Part shown: positions 1 through 12,522 of the stretch, in pieces | Numbering within the stretch: position 1 is the stretch's first letter | Layout of the letters: each line of letters opens with the position of its first letter | Source: Coriolopsis trogii | Taxonomy: Eukaryota; Basidiomycota; Agaricomycetes; Polyporales; Polyporaceae | Assembly (NCBI GenBank): GCA_020543525.1 | Contig: JAHYIO010000036.1 | Coordinates: 806,001 to 870,000 of the forward strand | Length of the DNA: 64,000 nt | Direction: 5' to 3' | Program-made: the position numbers and the translations under genes | Notes under the pieces: generated by a model | The model's database searches: none | The model's input: only the letters and a program-made list of their open reading frames with translations | What the model was told of the DNA's origin: nothing

Positions 1-310
1 AGCAAACCATAGAGTCCTAAAATGGTTATGTTCGAACGGTTCTCGTGACGAATACGGAGCTGTGCCTTACCGACTCCGTGCGTCCACTGAAGAGAACATT
101 CCTCGGTAAGGTGTACAGACTCAGGCACGAATGCGGACTAGCGATACTAACCTCCCAGTCCTCCCAGCCCTTCGTATCGATTATACGACCGTCGGGAAGA
201 GTCATGAGGAATTTGCCGTCGTCATCCTTGATGTTGACGAGGCAGGTGATGAGGTTGTTGATGTGCTTGACTGTCGCAAGCTTTGCTGGGTTGATATTCC
301 TGAACGACAT
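1..310 (-). CDS. GH88/GH105-like unsaturated uronide hydrolase, 5' part
   Basis: Partial gene running off the left edge. Exon 1 (310-152) starts at ATG and ends in a segment with the motif PDGRIIDTKGW. A 65-bp intron (151-87) leads to a 16-base micro-exon (86-71), a 54-bp intron (70-17) follows, and exon 3 continues out of the window. Spliced, the junctions read DWEWTHGVGLYGL, the conserved N-terminal block of the GH88/GH105 (YteR-like) alpha/alpha-barrel hydrolases. These remove unsaturated uronic acid residues from pectic or rhamnogalacturonan oligomers left by lyases. The catalytic aspartate region lies outside the window. No signal peptide is visible, suggesting an intracellular enzyme. 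It diverges from an MFS transporter 396 bp away. The family call rests on this short motif block. Confidence 0.72.
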
Positions 311-705
311 CGTGCGCGGTGGAGAGTTGTGCTTTCAGACGACGAAGGCAGGGACTCGGCCTCACCTTTAAGAGCAAATGATGCGCTCTCCCGCTTGGCG
401 AGCGGGCCGCCGGACAGCGGTCCGGAGAGGCCGAGGGGCGACGCTCGCAGCGTGTGGCGGGCCGGAGGAGGACCGGACCCCACAAGCCCCGCATCCCCGC
501 AGAGAGATGATCGGGCTTGGGGGTACGAACCGTTCTGCCGCTCGCTAGTACCTGACCGCCTTCGTCAGATCCCTCGATTCCGCCTTCGACCGAGGTCAGC
601 TGCTCCCCGCTAAGCAAATGTTCAGAAGCGTATAAAAAGTATGTCACAGGCAGCGGCAGGGCCTCGCAGCCTTGCCTCGTCGCGACCACCACCCTGCCCT
701 CCGCC
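311..705. promoter_or_regulatory. divergent intergenic region between hydrolase and MFS gene
   Basis: 395 bp separate the start codons of the minus-strand hydrolase and the plus-strand transporter, so both promoters must lie here. A TATA-like tataaaaa occurs at about 631, 75 bp upstream of the transporter ATG. No other element was identified. Shared control is an inference from the layout. Confidence 0.5.
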
Positions 706-2847
706 ATGTCGACACTCGCAAAGACCGACCCCGAGCAGCGCCAAATCGAGGACGTTGAGAAGGACATTAGCTCTATCACCAGCGGGGAGACCAAGCGTAC
801 GTGGTCTAGCGGTCGTCAGATACTCGCATCGTGTCCGTACTGAATGTCCTCCAGCCGCAGCTGGTATCGACGCCGAAGTCGCAGGTTGGTGCTCGTTTGG
901 TAGCGCTTCAATGGACGATTTGCTGACGACACCTTCAATAGAGTTCTTCGCTGCGCAAGGCAAGGGGCCCATCGAGATCGACGAGGCTACAGACAGGCGG
1001 CTCAGATGGATGATCCACAAGCGTGTCCTGGTATGTACGCTTTCATTGTAACCCAGAATCCTGTCTGATAGGGTCCCCAGGTGATCATGGTCGTCACCTA
1101 CTTCGCCCAGACGCTCGATAAGGGGTGAGTCTTCTTTGCAACGCGAGCATCGGTGTGTCGGCTCACACGCTCTTCCAAGCACAATCAACTTCGCGTCCAT
1201 TATGGGCATCATCGAGGATACTCATCTCGTCGGTCAACAGTACTCTTGGTTGACGACTTGCGGTACGTGCGCTGCTGTTCGTGGACCATTCATTCACTTA
1301 CGTCCTATCCTGCAGTCTACCTTGCCATGTGCGTGTCTGTATTGATAACGGAAGTGCGCCGGAACTAACGATCCGATAGCCTGGTCTGGGAGTTCCCTAC
1401 AAACCGTCTCATCCAACGTCTGCCCATCGCCAAATACCTTGGTTTCAAGTACGTATTCTCTGACCGCATAATACCCCTGACTACATAACTAACGGTGGAA
1501 CATAGTATTGCTGCGTGGGGTGCCGTTCTGGCCTGCACTGCCGCGTGCAAGAACTTCACCGGTCTCGTCATTGTGCGCACCCTGCTCGGTGCTTTCGAAT
1601 GCGTTTGCCAGCCTGCATTCGTCTTCTTGTCCACCATGTGGTATCGTCGCGAGGAGCAGGCTCTTGTCATTGGCGCCTTCTACTCTATGAACGGCTTCCA
1701 ACAATGCGTCGGCGGTCTGCTTGCCTACGGTATCGCCCAGATCCAGGGTCAGGCCCTCAAGAACTGGCAGATACTGTTCCTTGTGAGCTTCCCGGCAACT
1801 GCGATAACGGTTTCAGTCCATTGACACATCTCCCCCAGCTGCTTGGTAGTATCACCTTCGTGTGGGGCCTTTTCGTCGTGTACTGGCTGCCCGACTCGCC
1901 TATGCGGGCGAAGTGCTTCTCGCCAGAGGACCGTCTGCTCATGGCTGAGCGTGTGCGCAAGAACGAGACTGGGATCCAGAACAAGGAGTTCAAGTGGTAT
2001 CAGGTCCGCGAAGCCCTCACCGACCCGATCGTACTGAGCGTGACCGTTATCTCGGTGAGTATTCATGTTGCATCTGCTAGGGGCCCAGTACTCAGCGGTG
2101 CCCCCAGTTCACGAACGGCATGCCCACTGGCGGTCTTGGGGCGTTCTCGAACATGATCATCAAGGCCTTCGGGTTCACGACGCTCCAGACCTACCTGCTC
2201 GCCATCGCGCAAGGTGCCATTATTATGTTGTGGCTCTTCAGCGGCGCGTACCTCTCCAAGCGTTACAACCAGAAGATCCTGTGCGCGATCGTGTATACGA
2301 TCCCCAACATCATCGGCACCATCGTCTTCCTGACCGTCCCCGTCCGTGACCACACCAAGGTCGGCCTTCTCCTCTCGTTCTAGTAAGTCCTTTGATCCCG
2401 TTCCCTCGCGCCATCCACACGTGGTACTGACCACGACCACCCTTCGCGTAACGCAGCTTGATGATGGCCTTCGGCGCCGTGTCCGTGCTCAACCTGGCCG
2501 TCATGTCGAACAACGTCGCAGGCCGGACGAAGCAGGTCGTCGCCTCCTCCCTCGTGTTCATCGCCTGGGCGGTCGGCAACGCGGTCGGCCCGCAGGTGTT
2601 CCGCGCGGACGACGCCCCGCGGTACATCAAGGCGTTCATCGCGCACATGGTCGTCTACGCGCTCCAGATCGGCGTCCTCTTCTTCCTCCGGCTGTACCTC
2701 ATGCGCCAGAACGTCCTCAAGCGTCGTGCCGCCGCCCTGCGTGAGTCGACGGCTCCCGGCGAGGATAAGGACGAGCACCTCGCGCACAGCCACGCGTTCG
2801 ACGACCTGACGGACAAGGAGAACCCAGACTTCCGTTACACGTACTAG
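706..2847 (+). CDS. MFS transporter, allantoate permease (Dal5)-type
   Basis: A plasma-membrane proton-coupled transporter of the anion:cation symporter branch of the major facilitator superfamily. The start ATG opens MSTLAKTDPEQRQIEDVEKD. Introns at 797-854, 885-941 and about 1031-1080 join a cytosolic N-terminus (PAAGIDAEVAEFF, then LRWMIHKRVL) to the first helix (TYFAQTLDKGTINFASIMG). Later blocks are those of Dal5-type carriers: WLTTCVYLAILVWEFPTNRL, a helix 5 region with GAFECVCQPAFVFL, MWYRREEQ, and WLPDSPMRAKCFSPEDR before the central loop. The second half holds about six more helices and ends in a charged tail, PDFRYTY and stop. No break was found. Substrates in this family include allantoate, vitamins and organic anions and cannot be read from sequence. 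Its divergent partner is an uronide hydrolase. Confidence 0.85.
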
Positions 2848-3276
2848 GCTGCCTCCACGTCTCCCGTGACGACTCCTGTCTGTTCTCACGATCTACGGTG
2901 TTCTAATGAACCTCATGTTTGCTCTACCACGCCTTCGACTGTTGTATTTTTAGTTGGCACATTCCTATCGTAAACCACACCGGATTGAACTGCTTCGAAC
3001 ACCCGGGCGATGAGACAATTTGACCTGTCTTTGTGACTCTCTCAAGGAGTGTCCTTTGTCAGTAAGCAATTGCAAACTCCACTGACATGCGCGGTACTAT
3101 CCAGATGCTATACATTCGCTACCAATTCTAATGTACATAGAATACCAACATATTAGATATCGACGTTCGATGCTAAACCGCTCTACTAGTGGGTTCATAT
3201 CCAAGCAAATAGTTCAGATCCTGTATATCATCCCAGATCCCATCAAAATCCACGTCATTCCCAACCCGACCCCTCC
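2848..3276. other. convergent 3' intergenic region
   Basis: 429 bp between the convergent ends of the two MFS genes. It is AT-richer than the flanking coding DNA and should hold both 3' untranslated regions. No gene, repeat or RNA gene was seen. Confidence 0.6.
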
Positions 3277-6179
3277 TCACGCCGAGCCCAAGCCCGAGCC
3301 GGACGCATACCCCGACGCAGACCCAGAGCTCGAGCTCGTCGCGCCATACGACCGCCCAGCCTGCAGGCCCTCCGGAATGAGCAGCGAGCTGCCGCTCGGC
3401 CGCCGAATGTCCTTGCTCCTGCGCGAGCGCCCACGCGGGCGCTCGAGGCGAGCTTCGAGCGCTCCGAGCGAGCCGGCGGCACGCTTGGCCTTCAGGCTCT
3501 TCGCCTTGGGCGGCTTCAGGAGCACGTCGGGCCGGAGGAGGAGCAGGACGACGAGGGAGCAGAAGACGATGCCGCCGGCGACGGCGAAGATCGTCTTGGG
3601 GTACGTCGCGACGGTGCTGCTGTAGATGAACGCGAACAGCATGGGCTAGGAAAGGGGGAGAGGGGATCGGACCACGCGCAGTTAGTGAGTAGATTTCTCA
3701 GGAGAACGGATAACGGGGACGTACCCCGAGGATCATCTGGCCGATAGCCTGCAAGACGGAGAAGGCGCCGAAGAGCTTGCCGGTATCGGTCTCGCCGCGC
3801 GATTGCAGGATGCATAGGGCGAGGCTGTTCACTGCCGGGACGAGCCCGGCACCGAAAGAGCTCAAGGATGTGGCACCGACGAACAGAAGCTGGCCAGAGG
3901 CGGGGCCCGCGTCGGGTGTAGACAGTGCGACGAGAGAGTGTGAAAGCAAGTCGACGAGGAGAGAGCCACGAACGAGGCCGATGTCGAAGCGCATCTCCTT
4001 AGCGAGGCCAGTCGCATCGGGTTTATTGGCTGTTGCACCATGGGCTTGAGCTTGACTGGCAGGCGGTGCTGGCGCACGCTTAGGTTTGAACGTCGAGATG
4101 ACGACTGCGAGGAAAGACATCAGCCAATAGTTCAGATGAGTCACTCATTGACCTTACGAACATGGCAACACTAGGAGGAGGTGCAATGCCCGGGAGATGC
4201 CCATGGTCGAGATATAGTAGCTGAGCTGTATTTGTTCGTGAGTTTGGGCATCTCAGCTTATGTAGCCATCTCCGGGCCCACCTGTTCTGCGCCCCATCCG
4301 TAGACGTGTCCAGCATAGAGATACTTGATCTGGAACATACCCTGTGGGCGGCGTAAGTACAACAATGACATAGCTTGAACGGCGGAACCATACCAAAGAC
4401 AGCAGGTGACCGAAGAGCACAATCGCAAGGAAAGTCATGCTACAATCTCTGTGCGCAGTACCATTCGGGAGAGTGATCGTCTTCGGGAGGAATAGCGCAA
4501 GAGGGCTGAGGTAATGGGAGACGATGCCCTCGCTCTTTGCCTCCGCCTCCACACCCAATGGCTCGGGAATAGCAGGAAGGAGTGACTGGGCGGCAGCCAC
4601 CTTGGCCCTCTTCTTATGAACCGACTCGGGGAACAGGAAGATGGCAAGCATGAGGTTCACGAAGGAGGCGGTGGCAGCGACATAGAATACTGAAGTGACC
4701 GTAGGAGCCCCGTTGTGCACCCCAATGGCAGGCGAGAAAATGGGGATGAAAGGATGTCTGATCAGGAATGCGCCGATGGTGGGCCCGACGGCGAACCCAA
4801 AATAGAACACTCCAGTGAATCGGGAGAAAATGTGAGCTCGCGAGCCATCAGAGGTGCAGTCCGAGATGTAGGCGGACGTAGCAGCTTGGAGTGTCGCCCA
4901 TCCACCGCAAAGGCCCTCGATGATCGGGGAGACGATCAGTAACTTGTGACCATGTGCTGCGAATATGCTGTGAGGAGTGGACACGAGGATGAAAACCAGG
5001 TCTCTGTCGGCTCAATGGTAAGTGCCAAAACGCTAAGCTTGCGCAGAATTGACGAACGTCATGAACAATCCAAAGGTCGCGACGGCGAGCACGCGTGTGC
5101 GCCCGTGTGTCTCACCGTAGCGCCCCCACCATCCAGTGGTGAGCGCGGAGAGCACGCCCATAGTGATCGTCATCGTCGTTTGTAAACGAACGGCTCGTGA
5201 TTGCACAGCAGTGTCCTTGAGACAGCGCTGAGAAGGAGGACTACGGGGATCTGGTTCCTCATCCTCATCACTGTGGGACTTTGTGTCGTTCATGCTCGAG
5301 TAAGCCGGAAATTGCTCCGATGTCGGGAATTGGAGCTCTAAAGGTACTGCGGTTGCCGAAACCGATGATGATAGTGAAGGAATGTGGTTTGAGTTGTAGA
5401 ATGCCGTCTCGTTTGTGCGCGTGTGGTCGTAGACATCGTGCCCATATACGGCGTTACAGGACAGTTGGGTATAGACCTGAACCCGAGGGGCCAAGGTCAT
5501 TCCGCGCTACGAAAGAATAAGCAAACGATGTAGACAATGGGATCTGCGGTACTTACAACAACGGACGCGACTATCGCGAACGGGACAAGCCTGAGGTATA
5601 ATGTGAGCTTTCCATCACAGTCTAGCCAATGTAAGAGAGGAACACTGCGTTGCGGCGTCGACACGATGATGCACACCACACAGTCCGTCCGTCATTCGAT
5701 GGGACGGCATATGCGCCGAATGTGGTGAGATGGCGAAGAGTCATACGGATTCCTATCCCAGCCTTGCGCCACGGCGGTGTACAGTCCACACTACATGTGG
5801 CTCAAGCTCTCCCACCTGTAGCGTGATGTGCCAGCGTTCTGATGCCTAGGAGACAGCATATTCGAGGTCTGGGATAAAGGTACCCCGATGGAACGGGCCG
5901 ATGACCGACGTGCGCTCGGGGTGTGCATGACAGCATGGAGACTTACCATAGCGGCCTCGGACGGTAAAAGGGCTTCTTACTAGCCGCCTTGCCGGAAGTC
6001 CCAAGCAGAGCGTCGCGCTCTGAGACATCTTCATGACTGTTGGCCGCATTGCCAGTACGCGAAACGCTTCCAGCGCCGGAGTTGACATCATCGCGAACGC
6101 GGGATACGGAGGGCGAGTAGATGGAGAAGTTGGAGGAGACGACTCCGTCGACGGCCTGGTACGTGGACTCGGCGGCCAT
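3277..6179 (-). CDS. MFS transporter, tetracycline-carrier/Hiat1-like
   Basis: A second major facilitator protein, unrelated in subfamily to its neighbour. The start ATG at 6179 opens MAAESTYQAVDGVVSSNFS. The first helix is joined across introns as PLWLVPFAIVASVV then RGMTLAPRVQVYTQLSC. A hydrophilic stretch rich in charged residues (about 5400-5230) follows, then GVLSALTTGWWGRYGETHGR, the helix 2-3 loop motif of MFS carriers. Further helices include GLCGGWATLQAATSAYISD, FGFAVGPTIGAFL and LFGAFSVLQAIGQMILG. The C-terminus after the last helix is basic and serine-rich, ending SGSGLGSA. The arrangement resembles fungal homologues of tetracycline carriers and mammalian HIAT1/MFSD14. Several introns interrupt it and no frameshift was seen. 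The substrate is unknown. Confidence 0.8.
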
Positions 6180-6630
6180 GGTGGGGAGAGAAAGAGAGGG
6201 ATGGAGGCCGAGGACGAGGACGAGGACGGGGAGTGTGGCGAAGGAGCTAAGTCTGAGTAAGGGCCATGCGCCTCGCAGCGTGGCCGTGTTCTCGCTGGGG
6301 TCGCTGTGGCTGAAGATAAGATAGCTTGATGACCTCAGCGTCGCCCGGTCCGCATGGGCCGTGCCTATGATAAGACCGTCTGCTTACCGATCACAAACCA
6401 GTGCTTATCCTGCTTATCGTCACTACAACCGTCACGCTTACTGGGCCTAGTCCGACTACTATCGACCCACAGAGACGAACCGTTTGAGTTTCGAACCCAG
6501 CTGGTTCGCATCGGCTCCCTTGTGGCCGTGGCCGACTCGTGAGCTCACCGTTCGCGTCTTGACTGCATCCTCTCTTCACGCTCCCGTCGCCGTCCCTCTC
6601 GTCGCCGTCGCCATCGCCATCGCCATCGCC
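6180..6630. promoter_or_regulatory. divergent promoter region, MFS and Med19
   Basis: 451 bp between the start codons of the minus-strand transporter and the plus-strand Mediator gene. Just upstream of the Med19 ATG lies a short run of gccatc triplet pairs (about 6608-6630), which keeps the reading frame open and makes the exact start slightly uncertain. Nothing else recognisable was seen. Confidence 0.45.
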
Positions 6631-8039
6631 ATGGACATCGACGAGCCCGCCACGTCTCATCACCCACAGCCAAATGCTGTCGCCGGCCCATCTACCGTGC
6701 CCGACATGCCACCTCTCTTCCTTCCTCCTCCAGGTTCATTGTCTCTCCCTACAGGTCCCTCGTCGTCTCACTGACATTCAATTGCGCTCAGGCCCTCCCC
6801 GACCACCCCCATACCTCCGTAGCACCGAAGACCTGCTCACCCGCTTCCAACTACTCCCTGCATACGACAAATACGTCCGCCCATTCGCTCCACCAGTCGC
6901 ACAAGCAGGCGCCGCAGACAAGGGCAAGGGCAAGGAGATCCTACCGTCGAGGGATGCCCCAGTGTCATCTCCAGCAGCACAGACCCCTGCAGCCGGCAAC
7001 GATGGAGACGAAGAGGATGGCGCGAAGGGAGAGAAGAAGCATAAGAATTACAAGTATCTGGTTAAGTCCGTCCCTGGTATGTCTTTCAATGCTTTCGCCA
7101 GGTATCATGATGCGACAGTAGGGCTTCAGGAAAACACTCCATGAAGAAGGACGACTACCTTGAGAACTTGATGATGATCCCTCCGAAACAGAAGATGGAT
7201 ATCAAGCCCTTTTCGCAGAAGACGACAAGGGAAGCGTTCTCCGTTAGCCTGGAAGGGCTCAAAGGCGTATGTTCCGTTCATCATGACCCGGTAGAGAGAT
7301 CCTTACTCTCTGGCAGTGGAATATCCACTCCCTGGTGGCAGAATCCTCGCAAGCTCGCGAGGATCGGAAGAGGCGGGTAAGTGAATCTACTACATTGTTG
7401 TGGCGATCCGTTGTTTCATACTCATTTGTCTTCGTACGAGCAGAAAGAACTCAAAAAACTCGCCAAGGCTCAAGGGCAAACTCTCGTGCAGGCCGCCAGT
7501 GCTGCAGGGGCAAATACGCCTGCAGGCATCCCTACAACACCAGGTGTGGCGTCAACACCAAACAGCACCGTCCCTGTCGCAGCGCCACCTAGAACAACAA
7601 CGCCGAGACCGGGGATACCTAAGCAATCGTCCCAACCGCGCGGACCGACACCTGTCGGAATCGGTACTCCGCATTCCGTCTCTACACCAACATCTGCCGG
7701 TGTTGCGCCGACGCCTTCTCAGCATGTTCAGCCACCAGCACGCGCGCAGCCCGATCAGGCTGGAGTACCTCCGCCGCGTGGAACGAAGCGGGAGCGGGAA
7801 GAGGGAGGGCTGCAGATCAATGGGAACATGCCGCCACACGGCGCGGATGGGGTCAAGATGGCTAAGGCCGGTGTGGCAGGAGTGCGCCCTCGACCGGTGA
7901 AAAAACCGCGTCTGGTACGTCATGCTTTCTCCCGGACGCCCTTTCTCGACAACGTGCGTTCCATGATCGTGAATTGACGCTTGCATCATCTCAGGATGCG
8001 CACGGTCAGCCATACCAGCAACCAACACCGCACGCATAA
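6631..8039 (+). CDS. Mediator complex subunit 19 (Rox3-like)
   Basis: A head-module subunit of Mediator, which links gene-specific activators to RNA polymerase II in the nucleus. The start MDIDEPATSHH is chosen because longer in-frame starts add only low-complexity residues. Exons joined by short introns give LRSTEDLLTRFQLLPAYDKY, then KNYKYLVKSVPGKHSMKKDD, the lysine-rich core typical of fungal Med19, then ENLMMIPPKQKMDIKPFSQ, a helix, and EDRKRRKELKKLAKAQGQ. The tail is proline/threonine-rich and contains GTKRERE and KAGVAGVRPRPVKKPRL, also seen in Med19 proteins. The last intron begins at CTG/gtacgt near 7916, and the short final exon reads DAHGQPYQQPTPHA and stop. The gene appears intact. 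Confidence 0.82.
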
Positions 8040-9733
8040 CGATTATCATTTCCGTTCGCCATTCCCGTTCACCACCAGCACTCGATCCCCGAGGTTTAGT
8101 TGCGCCCTCTCATGGCAAGTCGCTGCCTTCATTCAGCCCCTCGGCGTCCTCGCACATTCACGATGCCTTATGTCTCGCTTTCCGCGCACGATGTCCTTGT
8201 ATCCACTCCTCCTCTCAAGCGAACGCTTCTTTTCGACTACGACCCACCACCCGTGTCCTCGCATAGCATCCGATCAACAGAGCATCACTCAGACCGTCTT
8301 ATTCATCACATCCTGTCTCCTACTCACGTGTTTCATTCACCATTCGCATAGTGTTCCACTCACCCTCAGGAATCCAGCCCCTTATACGAGACTATTTGCC
8401 GTGATTCGCAGGGGTGTTCACGCACTCCACCACTTAAGACCTTTTGGCGATGCGCCTTCCATCTCTCCATCCCATGTTCCGGTGCCTCCCTCGGCTTGGG
8501 AGCCTGCGGTGGCGATGGAGTGGCGTGGGGCGAGGTTGTCTTATTACTCAAGAGCGACCTGTATTGTCGTGCAGGTAGGAATCCGCAATGATACACACCA
8601 CCCTCTATCAGTGCATGTGCGAGCATGCAACCGGCGCTATCCGCCATTGCCTATGACTATATGATGCGTCGGTCGATCTTACCTCCGGCTCTCTACACAA
8701 ATTGATGTCGTAGATGCTTGGACCTGCGAACCTGACATGACTTTCAACGTTCTCAGACCCACGAGCGGTGACGCTATCCTGAGGTCTGAGAAGGGATGCA
8801 TGTCCGCTTGGCATTCTCCCATGTAATGCAGATCGCAGACAGTCTTGCGCTTCCTCGGCAAATCGACAGACAAGAATCGCACATGCGACGCGACACAGCA
8901 AGGTGTCTGCAGCATACAGAACGCTAGGAGGGATGTCTTGCATGGAAGGTGGTGAGTGATCTCGTTCTTTATGGTCATTGCGAGCGACTTCGTTGATGGA
9001 TTTGTGACAGATGGCATGCGCATCGTCTGCTGCGTCCCTGTCAAACCTCCAATCGGCGGCCGATAGGTATAATTTTACTATACCAGATACCTTCAGGAAA
9101 GCAAGCTTTCGCCTGTGGATTTTGACTTGACTTCCTTTGCTAGAACGCGTTTTGTCGAGGCTGATACTCCGAGTCTCGTGACGGACGATGCGAAAGGCAA
9201 CCCACTCGCTGTAGACCTCACGTTTACGGATCCTATCACGTTATCGCGGCCGACCGTACTCAACATCACCTTCTCGAAGGGATATGCGCGGGAGTGGAAG
9301 CTACGGTCGTCGCGCCAGAGGGACGAGGGCATTTGCATCGCCTCCCGCGATTGGCAGCGAGACCATCAGGTCGATGGACAGATGTTCGACGTCTATGTGA
9401 ACTTCTCACCGTGCCGGTAGGAGGCCAAGGTCCCCTTGTGTTATTCACACGGCGCCCGCAGGCGCGCTGTTCCAGGTGCAGACTGCTGCTGGGAAAGGAG
9501 ACATATGTCCCCACTGGCTAGGGGTTGTCGACATCTCTTCCCTCGTCGCGTCCCGTTCTACACCTCCCAACGCCTGCAAGCCGTACGGCTGCGCTTCATC
9601 GCTCTTTGGTGCGTACCATCCCCGAATCGTATGTTCAAAGTGTGGTATAACGTAGAGCTCATGCAGGACTGCCGCGGTTGCTACCAGCTCGCTTGGTCAT
9701 TAGAGAGTCGACGACGCTGAGAGGGTGAGCGCG
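8040..9733. other. 1.7-kb intergenic region without a convincing gene
   Basis: Downstream of Med19 several open frames exist on both strands, but their translations are low-complexity or lack exon-intron logic and family motifs. The one stretch that looks somewhat protein-like (about 9115-9420) is listed separately. No repeat, tRNA or transposon end was seen. Confidence 0.5.
9115..9420 (+). other. possible coding remnant, unrecognised
   Basis: An open frame of about 100 codons with balanced composition, containing NPLAVDLTFTDPITLSRP and VLNITFSKGYAREWKL. It is followed by a stop, and no flanking exons in the same style were found. It could be an exon of a decayed gene or chance. No family is recognised. 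Confidence 0.2.
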
Positions 9734-11273
9734 ATGACGTCCTTACCGAAGGCGTATTTCATCGCCATGTTTTGCGAGGCGGTCCTCCATGGTACGTCGA
9801 GAGGTTAAGCGAGGCGAAGCGGCTATGAATGACGTACTCCCTCGACATTCAGGCATGTACACGGTCTTGACAGGGGGCGCGTTGTATCTCTTGCTCGCGT
9901 GAGTCCTGAACTTGTCTACCTTGGCAAGGCTGGCACTTTGACTGAACACCCCTGCGTAGCCGCAAAACCCACGCGCAAAGGATGGCGCCCGCGAACCTGG
10001 TCATGACGGTCATGACGGTGCTCATGTATTGCATGTCCACGATCCACATCTCCCTGGCGCTGCGGGTCGACCTCATCGCGTTCTTTGACCAGCACGCGAT
10101 CGAAGGGGGTCTGACCATCCTGGACAACCAGGGCGATCCGTTGGTGTGGATCCAGATCATGCTGGAGCTCCTCAATGTCGGTGCTTGTTTCTTCGTGCTT
10201 CACCAGCAAGTGCGATAATGCTGAGATGCTGATTCACGCTCTGCCTGCAGTGTCTGATGGGCGACGCCATCGTGTGCTGGAGGACGTGGGTGCTGTGGGG
10301 CAGGAATTGGAAGGTGCTCATCTTCCCGGTGGTTTGCATTCTGGGAGGGCTCGGTGAGTGGATAGGCCGCTCACTGTTTTCAAGTCTGGGCTAACGTCCG
10401 AGCGTGGGCAGTATCTGGAGCTGGCATGACACACTCGCTCGCTAACTCGCCAGACGGCGGAGAGCTGTTCAGTGGGGATATCACGATCTGGTTCGGCTTC
10501 TTCGGAGTGCTCACCTGCATTGCGAACCTGTACTCGGTCGGCATGGTCTCGTTCAAAGCATGGTGAGAGACTGCGAGTCGATGTGTATGGCGTGCAAGAC
10601 GTCTGATGACAGGTGCTGCAGGAGTAATGCACGACGAATGAAGCAGCTGAAAGTTCAGATCTCGGGAGGGACGTATTACACCCTGGTTCTTCTCATCGTC
10701 GAGTCCGGAGCGCTGTACTGTATTGCTCTGGTGCGTGCAATGGTCTTCGGGCTCATGACCGGTGAAGCCAACGCGCCGTTCTCCAGATCATCACAGTGGT
10801 TCTATTCCTGATGGACAACAACGGTGTCTACGTTATCGCGGATATGCTCAATCACCTAACGGTAGGCACATCCCGTCCTGCGCAAAGGCTGTTATCTTGC
10901 TCAACCAATGAACCTGCAGGGTATCTACCCAACCATTATCATCGTGCTCGTCTGTCTCAAGATCACCTTCCACGACGACATGGCGCGGGGGCGGACGACG
11001 CTTGCAGGATCTTCTGGGGGAACCCTGGCACAGACCACACGCAAGAGCCGGTCGCAGAGCCGGTCAAATTGGCGGGTGGGAGGGAAGGGGCTGAGCGCGT
11101 CGGAAACCCTTGCGAGTACCACTGGGGCGGATGCGTATGCGCTGAGGCCGATCAAGATCACGACGACTACGGAGCAGGTGACGTGGTTCGACGGGCAAGA
11201 GGGCGGGCACCCGCACGGAGCGGACTACGCCTTGGGTTCCGGCAAGGGCGCTGATATCGGACAGGCCGTGTAG
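9734..11273 (+). CDS. seven-helix membrane protein, family A, copy 1
   Basis: Member of an Agaricomycete family of uncharacterised proteins with about seven transmembrane helices. Exon 1 reads MTSLPKAYFIAMFCEAVLHG. The intron 9792-9852 joins it to MYTVLTGGALYLLLARKTH. Later helices contain MTVMTVLMYCMSTIHISLAL, DAIVCWRTWVLWGRN, ITIWFGFFGVLTCIANLYSV, YTLVLLIVESGALYCIAL and NNGVYVIADMLNHLTGIYPT. The C-terminal tail is hydrophilic, rich in serine and threonine, and ends GKGADIGQAV and stop. Every junction checked has a GT-AG intron and an open frame, so the gene looks functional. A clear paralogue lies at 47898-49473. Function is unknown; the topology would suit a receptor or sensor, but nothing in the sequence proves that. 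Confidence 0.75.
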
Positions 11274-12522
11274 ATTATAGTATGTATCTAGGGACTGTTT
11301 GTACATGACCGCAGGAGCGTTGTTGGTGTAATGTAGGGGAGACCGAGTAGACCGTATGGGTGCTGGGATGGGATTTGCATCGACATTGCATCCTGAACGT
11401 TTCTAGGCTGGCGTGCCTTTCAGCTGAGGCGAGCAGACTCCCAGGCTGGCATGCCTGACGGATCCTGATGCTCGAGCTGTGTACAAGTAGGCTTGACACC
11501 GTATGGGACCGCTCACTGGTGTCTCCGGATTTGAAAACAGCGAGTTGCACGATACTCTGACTTGCGCACGGCACATTGATGTGTTGAACATGACATAGAT
11601 TGCTTCATAGCCGTTCGAACGTCTTGAAAGAGAGCGTTCTGTCAAGTCTCGCAAATCGATTGACCGATAGGACTCACCACTTCGACGCGTATGTATGGAT
11701 CGTGTCCTATCTATAACGGAGTCACTAGTAGATTGTCCGCAGAGTGGCAATTGCAGTACGTTAGCCTTTAGGTGTGTACGTAGTGTTCAAGGAGAATGCC
11801 ACCCGTCCCAGGACTTCTTGACGGTATAGCCTGCTTTTACAAGATGAGTTTTCTCAAGTTATCTTGGTGTGCTATAGAAGCACTCGTCAACACATAAGTA
11901 AGATCGAAAGACTGGGAGACCGACATGACCGAACTCCTGAACTTGCGGGATCACCGGGTGCATGTGTTCAACATCTTAGAGAGAAAGTATACAACAGATT
12001 GTGTGATAGGACTTCGAAGCTCCCCACCTCTACATGTGGTCAGCTAGAACGAACCAAGAGCTCAGAGTAGGACAGGCAGAAGAGGCCCAATTCGGAATGA
12101 TTGGATCCGAACTACGCAAAGTTATCACGATATAATGAACTTCTTCGAGTTGACAGTCGCATCCTCCCATATTCCAAAGCGTACCCCGGCCTTTCGAGTA
12201 GGTTAATAGCACGAAAGACACCAATCGAAGGAAGCTCAAGTCAAGCGTACGTTCGACATGCGAGATCTCGGGCCAGAAGAAGTCGCGATGCGCCAGATTG
12301 AGAGACGAGGAGGTTCTAGCGGAGCTATATTTGGGAGCATGTTCCTGAGCTTATTTCGAACCCAGTTGTGCTCCGCCGCCCCAGCGCGTCCTATCGCGCC
12401 CACGGTCCGTTCCCGCAGTTACAGACTTGCAATCGTCGCGATTGCTTTCCCCTTCGGATTCAGTCACCCATCGCTGGACGTTGCGCTCGATACCCCTGTC
12501 TTCGCATACGACCGTCTACGAC
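11274..12522. other. intergenic region, nothing recognised
   Basis: 1.25 kb between the family A membrane gene and the BAR-like gene. Short open frames on both strands carry no recognisable motif. It presumably holds a 3' untranslated region and the promoter of the next gene. No repeats or RNA genes were seen. Confidence 0.5.

Noticed and set aside
7981..8664. Plus-strand frame of 227 codons after Med19.
   Set aside because: It overlaps the last Med19 exon in another frame and reads as Ser/Pro/His-rich noise without motifs.
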